DNA of 29,918 nt from an uncultured Faecalibacterium sp. GTDB taxonomy: Bacteria; Bacillota; Clostridia; Oscillospirales; Ruminococcaceae. Location of the stretch: assembly GCA_934511465.1 (NCBI GenBank), contig CAKSWG010000024.1:1-29918 (forward strand). Direction: 5' to 3'. This document shows, piece after piece, positions 14,459-20,280 of this stretch (the first letter of the stretch is position 1; every line of letters starts with the position of its first letter). The translations under genes and the position numbers were made by a program. Below the pieces are notes generated by a model, which saw nothing but the letters and a program-made list of their open reading frames with translations, had not been told where the DNA came from and ran no database searches.

Positions 14459-14821
14459 TTTTTTGCTTCCCGCGCAGAGCGTTTTCGCGTGGATTGAGTT
14501 TCACACCTTTTGCCAAAAGCATTGCCGCCGGGTACGTTCTCTTTTGCGTGCCAAAAGAGAACCAGAAAAGCACCCGCTACTTTCGAAGCGCGGGAGGCAC
14601 GAATTAAGGGCTACTCGCCCTTAATAATCCCAAAGCAGTTGGGCTCCATACAAAAAATCCAAGTCGCTTCGCTAAAGGATTTTTTGTGTTGCGCCGATTT
14701 GAAGTCGCTTACGCGACGAAACGTAAGGGCAATAGCATAGTTCTATCGCTTTGCGACTGTTTCCGCAGGAAACGAGCAAGAGCAGATGCTATTAACCTCC
14801 ACGGCCCTTCCCCGTGAAAAA
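14459..14821. repeat. Non-coding region packed with short hairpins (interspersed repeat)
   Basis: No convincing gene. Perfect stems include GTTCTCTTTTG with CAAAAGAGAAC (14536-14562), TTAAGGGC with GCCCTTAA (14604-14624), CCCAA with TTGGG (14629-14643), AAAAAATCC with GGATTTTTT (14652-14685), GTCGC with GCGAC (14704-14717), TCGC with GCGA (14746-14756) and GTTTCC with GGAAAC (14759-14773). AATAGCAT (14731-14738) pairs with ATGCTATT (14786-14793) and encloses the last two, giving a branched fold. It lies between the convergent small membrane-protein and kinase genes. Confidence 0.7.
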
Positions 14822-14857
14822 GCAAAACAGCCAGACCCGCAGGTCTGGCTGTTTTGC
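14822..14857 (-). terminator. Strong terminator of the cupin-kinase operon
   Basis: A perfect 16-bp stem, GCAAAACAGCCAGACC (14822-14837) with GGTCTGGCTGTTTTGC (14842-14857), and a 4-nt loop; on the minus strand it ends in GTTTTGCTTTTT. This shows that the kinase transcript is separate from the racemase-TRAP unit. Confidence 0.9.
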
Positions 14858-14927
14858 AATCATTAAAAATAATTTTTCCTCTGATATTGTCAGAGCAGAG
14901 CGGAGACAATTCTAAATCGTCAGGCTG

Positions 14928-16355
14928 TCAGCCCAGCAAAATCTCCACCGCTTCCCGCAGGGTGGGCACCTCGCCCACATTGCCCGGGAAGATGATGTAC
15001 GGCGTGCCGGGGAACAGGCTCTCGGCGCCGGTCTGCCAGACCGGGATACCGGGCCGGATCTGGCCCAGCACCTTGGCGCACTTTACGCGCAGAGCCTTTA
15101 CGCCCACGTCGCTGCTGGTGATGCCTCCCTTGGCCACCACAAAGGCCGGAGAAGCCGTCAGCTTGCCCACGCAGCTCTGCAAGGCATCGCTGATGGCCAC
15201 GCTGCGCACGAGGGCAGCTTCCGGGGTGTCGTCCGGCAGGGTGAGCACCACACGCTTGGTGGATACGCAGCAGGTGATGCCCTTTGCGATCTGCTGTGAG
15301 CAGTGGGCCACGATGGCGGCAGCTTCCTGTTCCAGTGCGCCGGGCACCAGAACCTTGTCGCTGTCCATCTCAATAAACTCGATCCCCTGTACTTTTTTCA
15401 GTTCTTCCAGCTGGGCAGTGGTCTTTTTGGTGTGGCTGCCCACCACGATGATGCCGCCTGCTTTGCTTTCCTGCGTGACCATTTTTTCACGGCTCAGCAG
15501 CGGCTGGTCGGAAATGTTGCCAATGGCTTTGACCAGTGCCGCCGCACTGCGGATGGTAAAGTGGCGGCCCTTTGCCATGGCGCGGTACAGCGCCACCGCA
15601 AACACCTTCACGTCGCAGTCGGCCACCGCGTTCACGATGATGTGGCCGTAATCGTGCACAGCCAGCAGCTGGGCCTCGATGCCGTCAAAGTCCATGGCGC
15701 GCAGGCTTGCCAGCGAGATGCAGGTCACGTCTCCCGCATGGACTTTTCCTCTGGTTTTTTCCTCAATGTATTCGCACAGATTGCTGGCGTGGTAGCCAAA
15801 GGTCTCATCCTTGGCAAATTCGGTCTGGCCGCAGGGCACCAGTTCCGCGCCGTAGCGTACATAATGCACGTTATCCAGTGTAAAACGCCCACCCTCGCGG
15901 AAGTAGGGGCACAGGATGTCGCCATCCATCTTGTAACCGTTCTCTTCTTCCGTCACCTCGCGCAGCAGGTCGGTCTCCAGCGGGTAGTGGCCGCGCAGGG
16001 TGGAGTCGCCGCGGCTGATGATCAGATAATCCATGCCGAACTCGCGGGCCACCTTGGCAGTGTTCTCGGCGATCTCACGGTGCGCCTTGGTGGTCTCGGC
16101 CACGGTGAAGCCGCGGCTGTTGGTGAGGATGAAGAACAGCTTTTCCGGCGCGGCAAAGCCCTTGCGCAGGTTTTCTACCGTCCAATCTGTATAAACATAG
16201 ATATCATGTACCGTTTGTACACCAGTGGGGTCGTCGTCCAGCACAATGATCTTGCGGCTGCTGGCGGCAGCTTCGGCGGCAAGGGCGGCGTTCAGCTTCT
16301 CCTCGTCCACCTGCGGAAAACTGGCCAGCACGTCAGCATTGCGAACCTGTTCCAT
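14928..16355 (-). CDS. Four-carbon acid sugar kinase family protein (DUF1537)
   Basis: ATP-dependent kinase of the family that phosphorylates four-carbon sugar acids such as threonate, erythronate or oxo-tetronates. 475 residues. The N-terminal substrate domain (about 35-270) has DDDPTGVQTVHD, a variant of the usual DDxTG motif, and ISRGDSTLRGHYPLE, matching the DSTLRG signature. The C-terminal nucleotide domain (about 300-475) has VVAKGGITSSDVGVKAL and ends with PGTPYIIFPGNVG, both typical. It starts 12 bp after the cupin, with GGAGGAGC upstream, and ends at a strong terminator. The substrate is unknown: the dehydrogenases (LtnD, PdxA2) and isomerase (OtnI) that accompany known threonate/erythronate kinases are absent here. 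No encapsulation peptide is seen, so it is probably cytosolic. Confidence 0.9.
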   Translation of the reverse strand: MEQVRNADVLASFPQVDEEKLNAALAAEAAASSRKIIVLDDDPTGVQTVHDIYVYTDWTVENLRKGFAAPEKLFFILTNSRGFTVAETTKAHREIAENTAKVAREFGMDYLIISRGDSTLRGHYPLETDLLREVTEEENGYKMDGDILCPYFREGGRFTLDNVHYVRYGAELVPCGQTEFAKDETFGYHASNLCEYIEEKTRGKVHAGDVTCISLASLRAMDFDGIEAQLLAVHDYGHIIVNAVADCDVKVFAVALYRAMAKGRHFTIRSAAALVKAIGNISDQPLLSREKMVTQESKAGGIIVVGSHTKKTTAQLEELKKVQGIEFIEMDSDKVLVPGALEQEAAAIVAHCSQQIAKGITCCVSTKRVVLTLPDDTPEAALVRSVAISDALQSCVGKLTASPAFVVAKGGITSSDVGVKALRVKCAKVLGQIRPGIPVWQTGAESLFPGTPYIIFPGNVGEVPTLREAVEILLG

Positions 16356-16367
16356 TGCAGCTCCTCC

Positions 16368-16721
16368 TTATTCGTACAGCACCTGCGCGATCAGCACCAG
16401 CGGCTCGTCGCCCAGACAGGCGATCTGGTGGGTATCACCGGGCATGGCGGCAATGATGTCGCCCTTTTCCAAGATCTGCGTTTCCCCGTTGATGATGTGG
16501 GTGGCACGACCGGAAACAAGGACCATGCTCTCCATTTCGTGCTCGTGGGTATGCTTGCCAATGCTCACGCCCGGCGCCAGCGTGTGGCGCACATAGGCGC
16601 GGCCCTTGCCCAGCATTTCGGCCGGAGCGTCCAGCAGGCGCTCCATCATCACGGTGCCTTCGCCGCCCATGCAGTTCGGGATCGGAGTGGGTTTCATCTC
16701 AGAAGCTTTCTTGTATAACAT
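16368..16721 (-). CDS. Single-domain cupin protein
   Basis: 117 residues from the ATG at 16721 (AAAGGTGG 8 bases upstream); a GTG at 16733 is in frame but too near the ribosome binding site. A cupin barrel with motif 1 as KHTHEHEMESMVLVSG (the His, His, Glu metal-binding set, where cupins have G-x5-HxH-x3,4-E-x6-G) and motif 2 as PGDTHQIACLG. Similar small cupins act as isomerases, lyases or ligand sensors in sugar-acid loci. It is the first gene of the cupin-kinase unit, so it is probably a helper enzyme, such as an epimerase or isomerase, for the kinase substrate, but this is inference. An operator-like palindrome covers its start codon. Confidence 0.85.
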   Translation of the reverse strand: MLYKKASEMKPTPIPNCMGGEGTVMMERLLDAPAEMLGKGRAYVRHTLAPGVSIGKHTHEHEMESMVLVSGRATHIINGETQILEKGDIIAAMPGDTHQIACLGDEPLVLIAQVLYE

Positions 16722-16830
16722 CCCATGTTCCACCTTTCCATTTAGTCCGTTTCGGCAGGGCGTTTTGCCTTTTCAAACATCCTACCTTTCAAGTTACCAC
16801 CATTATACATGACCACAAGCGGAATAGCAA
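16717..16830 (-). promoter_or_regulatory. Promoter and two operator-like sites of the cupin-kinase operon
   Basis: Minus-strand -35 TTGCTA (16830-16825), 17-bp spacer, -10 TATAAT (16807-16802). Downstream are AACATCCTACCTT (16776-16788) and the perfect inverted repeat AACAT-CCC-ATGTT (16717-16729), the latter over the cupin start codon. Both match the sites at the gntR, BKACE and racemase promoters. Confidence 0.75.
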
Positions 16831-17100
16831 TATTTTTTCAAGAAAAGCTGTTCGATTTTGTGCAAGGCGTTTTGTGCAGCTTGCAACGAAATGCCGAAGG
16901 ACCGGAGCGATGCGAACCATGGGAACTGTGCGGCCAATGGGCTTTTCCCGAAGGATCGTGATCCGGAAATAGCTGACGGATGGAAGTTTTATTGCATGGT
17001 GTTTGAAGCCCAGACAGCCCGCTTATCAGCTGCGGTTCAGCGAAGATGAAACTTTTGAGGATACCACGCGCGGACGAGCCGGAAAAATCATGGACGGAAA

Positions 17101-17345
17101 TCAGAAAAACAGCTGATACTGATCCATCACCGTGCAAAGGGAAGCCGGGTGCTGCTGTTCGTCCGTGAATTCAAGTCGGACTCCCGTTTTGGCGGTGCGG
17201 CCGCCTACACCTATTTGGGAACGGTGAACTATGTGAAACATGCGGGCTCCCGCCCGATGAACATCACATGGAAGCCGGATCGCCCGATTCCAGCAAAGTT
17301 CCTCAAAAAGACCAATAAGCTGGTGGTCGGTCAAAAGGAGAAATG
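17101..17345 (+). pseudogene. Remnant of a DUF3427-type helicase C-terminus
   Basis: The translated stretch LLFVREFKSD followed by AYTYLGTVNYV, then RPMNITWKP, resembles the C-terminal DUF3427 domain of DEAD/DEAH helicases linked to restriction-like loci. Only about 70-80 residues align by eye; there is no start, no helicase core, and upstream sequence in the same frame is nonsense. The rest of 16838-17440 shows no gene I can support. It looks like the tail of a deleted defence or mobile gene. Confidence 0.5.
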
Positions 17346-17443
17346 TATGAAAACTGTTCGTGTTGTGGCCGCTGTGATCTGCGACTCCATTGCTTGTTGG
17401 TACCAACTTGCCCTGCTTGCTGCGAATGTGAACATCTTTCGAA

Positions 17444-17472
17444 TTGCAAAATGATTTTTCAGTTGCTATACT
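17444..17472 (+). promoter_or_regulatory. Promoter of the esterase-DUF188 pair
   Basis: TTGCAA (17444-17449), 17-bp spacer, TATACT (17467-17472). About 35 bp later comes the GTG start with GGGAGG before it. Confidence 0.75.
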
Positions 17473-17506
17473 GAGCTTATCAAAGTTTTTTCGGGAGGAT
17501 GCCGCA

Positions 17507-18190
17507 GTGACTGCACAGACAATGCAAATCGGGAGCCGACCTTGCCGCATTTGCGGCGAAGCCAATGCAGAATATCTGCTGCTCCAAATGACAGGCGAGC
17601 ATGAGCTGCAAAGCATGGGCAGCGAAGTGACCACCATTGCACAGAGCACCCACAAATTTTTGTTTACCGCCGTTCCGGTCTCAAACTGGAACGATGCACT
17701 TTCTCCGTGGGAAGCCCCTGCCGTGTGGGGAAAGCAAGGTTTCGGCGGCAATGCTGCGGACACGCTGTGCTTTCTGACAGAACAGGTCATTCCTACATTG
17801 AAACAGCGATTCAATCTCCCGGAAAACGTCAAAATCATTCTGGGCGGCTACTCGCTGGCCGGGCTGTTTGCTTTGTGGGCATCCACCCAGACTGATCTGT
17901 TCTACGGTGTCGCCGCTGCGTCTCCCTCGGTGTGGTTTCCGGGCTGGATGGAGTTTGAGCAGCAACACCCGATACAGGCACAGCGCGTTTATCTGAGCCT
18001 TGGTGATAAAGAAGAAAACACCAAAAATCCGGCGATGGCCGCTGTGGGCGATCACATCCGTGCCCTGCACAGTCGGCTTGCAGAGCGCGGCACAGACTGC
18101 ACCCTTGAATGGAACAGCGGCGGGCATTTCAAAGACGCCGACCTGCGCACGGCGAAAGCCTTTCAGTGGGCGATGGAGGAACACACATGA
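17507..18190 (+). CDS. Alpha/beta-hydrolase fold esterase (EstD-like, DUF3089/esterase D type)
   Basis: 227 residues from the GTG at 17507, chosen because GGGAGG lies 8 bases upstream and a good promoter is in place; the longer frame to 17444 would overlap the -35 and -10 boxes. The nucleophile elbow is GGYSLAGLFALWAS (Ser at about residue 123), the acid probably lies in the SLGDKEENT region, and the catalytic His is in SGGHFKDAD near the C-terminus. The layout resembles siderophore-ester or esterase-D-like hydrolases. There is no signal peptide, so it is cytoplasmic. It overlaps the next gene by an ATGA junction, so the two are translated together. The substrate is unknown. Confidence 0.8.
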   Translation: MTAQTMQIGSRPCRICGEANAEYLLLQMTGEHELQSMGSEVTTIAQSTHKFLFTAVPVSNWNDALSPWEAPAVWGKQGFGGNAADTLCFLTEQVIPTLKQRFNLPENVKIILGGYSLAGLFALWASTQTDLFYGVAAASPSVWFPGWMEFEQQHPIQAQRVYLSLGDKEENTKNPAMAAVGDHIRALHSRLAERGTDCTLEWNSGGHFKDADLRTAKAFQWAMEEHT

Positions 18191-18711
18191 CCATTCGCGT
18201 TTGCGAAGCAATGAACGCCCCAGTGGGGCGTTTAAGCGACAGAACGGTTTGCGAAGCAAATGGAGGGGTCTTGCCCCGACAAGTTCTGATTGATGCAGAT
18301 GGCTGTCCGGTGGTCGATCTGACGTTGCAAATTGCAAGACAGTTCGGTGTTCCGGTCATCATCCTGTGCGACACCTCCCACCAAATCGAGCGGGAAGGTG
18401 CGCAGACGCTGGTTTTCGATAAAGGGGCTGACAGCGTAGACTTTGCCCTTGTCAACCGGGTGAAGCCGGGGGATGTGGTCGTGACACAGGACTACGGGCT
18501 GGCGAGTATGTGCCTTGCCAAGTGCGCCCGGGTGCTGAACCAGAACGGTCTGGAGTACACCGCCGGCAACATAGACGCTCTTATGTTGCGGCGGTATGAA
18601 AACAAAAAGCTCCTCCGTGCCGGAAAGCACCCCAAGGGGAGCCCAAAGCGGACGAAGGAGCAGGATGAAGCATTTGTTACCACGCTGACAAATATTTTTG
18701 TAACCATCTAA
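18187..18711 (+). CDS. DUF188 (YaiI/YqxD, UPF0178) family protein with an in-frame repeat insertion
   Basis: 174 residues from the ATG overlapping the esterase stop. The conserved domain starts at about residue 33 (VLIDADGCPVVDL), where family members normally begin within a few residues, and continues through CDTSHQIER, GADSVDFALVNRVKPGDVVVTQDYGLASMCLAK, NIDALMLRRY and a Lys/Arg-rich end; the PIN-like acidic residues suggest a nuclease-type fold, but the function is not established. Residues 5-31 are encoded by a hairpin repeat (18199-18276) that keeps the frame. An internal TTG at 18271, just after ATGGAGGGG, could act as an alternative start giving a normal-length protein of 146 residues. 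Confidence 0.85.
   Translation: MTIRVCEAMNAPVGRLSDRTVCEANGGVLPRQVLIDADGCPVVDLTLQIARQFGVPVIILCDTSHQIEREGAQTLVFDKGADSVDFALVNRVKPGDVVVTQDYGLASMCLAKCARVLNQNGLEYTAGNIDALMLRRYENKKLLRAGKHPKGSPKRTKEQDEAFVTTLTNIFVTI
18199..18276 (+). repeat. Mini-hairpin repeat inserted in frame in the DUF188 gene
   Basis: Two direct copies of GTTTGCGAAGCAA (18199-18211 and 18247-18259) are 48 bp apart; each is a small hairpin (TTGC-GAA-GCAA). Between them is AACGCCCC-AGT-GGGGCGTT (18214-18232), and after the second GGGG-TCTTG-CCCC. Same style as the arrays at 14536-14793 and 26012-26175. Confidence 0.7.
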
Positions 18712-18737
18712 TTTTTCTTGAATTAAGAACTTGAATT

Positions 18738-18896
18738 GCAAGGGGCTGTTGCAAAATAGCAATACGATAGCAATTTCCACAAAGAAATAGCGAAAAATCA
18801 GAAACCCGGAACCCTTTTTGAGCCATTTTGGCCGAGAAAAGGTTCCGGGTTTTGTGCATGATTTTTTCAGGAAGCTGTTTTGCAACAGCCCCTTGC
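18738..18896. mobile_element. MITE-like inverted-repeat element carrying a terminator
   Basis: Perfect 19-bp terminal inverted repeats, GCAAGGGGCTGTTGCAAAA (18738-18756) and its complement (18878-18896), bound a 159-bp unit with no gene. GGGGCTGTTGCAAAA resembles the ends of IS6-family insertion sequences, which suggests a non-autonomous derivative; this is inference. Inside, AAACCCGGAACC (18802-18813) pairs with GGTTCCGGGTTT (18841-18852), a terminator for the DUF188 gene. Confidence 0.6.
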
Positions 18897-18991
18897 GGTC
18901 TGCGGACCGCCGCCCTGTTCTCATCCTCACCATCTTGGCCGCAAAAAAGGCACCAGCCTGAGCTGATGCCTTTTGTTGGCGGAGATGGTGG
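18892..18991. repeat. Upstream copy of the tRNA-Ser 3'-end/terminator direct repeat
   Basis: About 100 bp nearly identical to 19147-19245 (two or three substitutions and one extra base). It includes the tRNA terminator hairpin and the last 15 nt of the tRNA (TGGCGGAGATGGTGG on the plus strand), then diverges at 18992. The 155 bp between the copies hold no gene I recognise. Confidence 0.8.
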
Positions 18992-19146
18992 ACATTCTCC
19001 CGCGGGCTAAGCAACAGCAACGGGTTGCGTTTGCTGATTTTTCCGCAGCCCCTTGGCAGGGCTTTGAAAAATCAGAACGCTGCCCCAACAACTCCTCCCT
19101 GTTTCTGCCACAGGCAGCGGTCGTCGTCGTTGCACTGGGCTGATTG

Positions 19147-19245
19147 CTTGCGGCCTGCGGGCCGCCGCCCTGTTCTCATCCTCACCATCTAGCCGCAAAA
19201 AAGGCACCAGCCTGAGCTGATGCCTTTTGTTGGCGGAGATGGTGG
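19147..19245. repeat. tRNA-proximal copy of the direct repeat
   Basis: Contains the real terminator and 3' end of tRNA-Ser and matches 18892-18991. Confidence 0.8.
19204..19230 (-). terminator. Terminator of tRNA-Ser
   Basis: On the minus strand GGCATCAGC pairs with GCTGGTGCC, followed by a run of six T. It lies directly after the tRNA CCA end. Confidence 0.8.
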
Positions 19246-19321
19246 GATTCGAACCCACGTGCCCGGTTAAGGACAAAACGATTTCGAGTCGTTCTCGTTA
19301 CGACCACTTCGATACATCTCC
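19231..19321 (-). tRNA. tRNA-Ser (anticodon CGA)
   Basis: 91 nt on the minus strand including an encoded CCA (TGG at 19231-19233 on the plus strand). Acceptor stem GGAGATG (19321-19315) pairs with CATCTCC (19241-19235), discriminator G. The anticodon loop reads CTCGAAA with anticodon CGA, reading UCG serine codons. A long variable arm (TTTTGTCCTTAACCGGGC region) and the T-loop GGTTCGAATCC are present, as expected for a class II serine tRNA. Confidence 0.95.
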
Positions 19322-19336
19322 ATATTTAGCTTTTAC

Positions 19337-19365
19337 AGTATAGCAAAAAAGCCGTGCTCCGTCAA
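19337..19365 (-). promoter_or_regulatory. Promoter of tRNA-Ser
   Basis: Minus-strand TTGACG (19365-19360), 17-bp spacer, TATACT (19342-19337), about 16 bp before the tRNA. Near-consensus, as usual for a stable RNA. The hairpin GCCGTGC with GCACGGC (19351-19388) overlaps it. Confidence 0.85.
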
Positions 19366-19491
19366 CCGTTTTTTCCGGCGGGGCACGGCTCTGCCGGCTC
19401 CGAAACAGTGCGGTCTCCGCTTTTATCTGCGGCAGGTTTACGCACACGACCCCGCCGTCTCTGCAAGTGCAGAAACGACGGGGCATTTCAT

Positions 19492-20109
19492 TTATGCTTC
19501 GTCTGTGCTGTAAGACTGCTGGGCCTTAAGCCAATGGTAACACTGGGTCATGGTGGCCTGCACGTAAGCCTGCACCCACAACGTACCCACGCCAAGGCAC
19601 AGCGCGCCCACGATGTACCAGCCGATAAAGCTCAGATGCAGCAGAAAGATCTCGCCCTTATAGCCACCGGTCAGGGCAGCGCTGGCGTCCAGACACTGCC
19701 GCCATGTATAGTCCGGATGCTCGGCGCGGACGTAAAACGACATCGACCAGCCCAGTGCCTTGACGATGCCCGGCACCACCAGCAGCAGCGACCACAGCAC
19801 GATGAAGATGCTCTGCATCAGGTTCAGCAGAAAGCTGCCGCTGAAGTCCTCGGTAAAGCCGACCGCGAGGTCGTGCAGGTCCATGGGCCGGCCATCCGCA
19901 CTCTGTTTCAGGAACATGCGGGCCGCGCTGCAACTCAGCGGGCCGCCCACCAAAAGCAGCACCGCAAGGCCCACGCCGCGGCCGCGGTTCCCGATGCCGA
20001 CCACCGCCGATTGCAGCAGCATCACCAGCACTGCGTACAGCCAGCCGGTGCCAAAAATTTTTCCGCCCAGCTGGGCCCTTGCCTTTTGCTTGAGTTCCGC
20101 GTTGTTCAT
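19492..20109 (-). CDS. DUF975 family integral membrane protein
   Basis: 205 residues from the ATG at 20109, which has AAGGAGGG 7 bases upstream; the TTG at 20115 is only one base from that site and is rejected. About four to five hydrophobic segments. It shows DUF975 features: an N-terminal LKQKARAQLGGK, a G-GGPLSCSAARMFLKQ segment, an LWSLLLVVPGIVKALGWSMSFY segment, and HLSFIGWYIVGALCLGVGTLWVQAYVQAT near the end. The function of the family is unknown. It is monocistronic, divergent from the MATE gene. An imperfect stem at 19450-19486 may terminate it. Confidence 0.85.
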   Translation of the reverse strand: MNNAELKQKARAQLGGKIFGTGWLYAVLVMLLQSAVVGIGNRGRGVGLAVLLLVGGPLSCSAARMFLKQSADGRPMDLHDLAVGFTEDFSGSFLLNLMQSIFIVLWSLLLVVPGIVKALGWSMSFYVRAEHPDYTWRQCLDASAALTGGYKGEIFLLHLSFIGWYIVGALCLGVGTLWVQAYVQATMTQCYHWLKAQQSYSTDEA

Positions 20110-20280
20110 CTGCAAGCCCTCCTTGCGCGTTTTTTCCAGTATAACACAGCTGCGGCCCGCTGGAAAGCAAAAAATCTTTTGTACGGCCCTACCATTTCCG
20201 CCGCCGGGAGGTTATAATAAAGAGGTATGCGTTTGCAAAAACGGGCAGAACCCTGCCCTTACTTAAAGGAGACACTTCCA

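Noticed and set aside
14510..14740. A 76-residue frame on the plus strand after the small membrane-protein gene
   Set aside because: It is translated from the hairpin repeat region, has no ribosome binding site, and its sequence is made of the stems themselves.
7383..16355. Classical L-threonate/D-erythronate pathway (kinase OtnK with decarboxylase OtnC of the class II aldolase family)
   Set aside because: The dehydrogenase and OtnI isomerase are absent, the aldolase-family protein has lost zinc ligands that OtnC-type enzymes need, and the known pathway makes DHAP and CO2 without an aldehyde, so it does not explain the BMC core.
16858..17049. A short frame in the gap after the cupin promoter
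   Set aside because: No ribosome binding site, no recognisable family, next to a degraded gene remnant; nothing supports it as a gene.
18828..19010. A 60-residue frame crossing the MITE-like element and the direct repeat
   Set aside because: It is composed of repeat and terminator sequence and has no start signal.
20107..20115. TTG at 20115 as the start of the DUF975 gene
   Set aside because: It lies one base from the AAGGAGGG sequence; the ATG at 20109 has the correct 7-base spacing.
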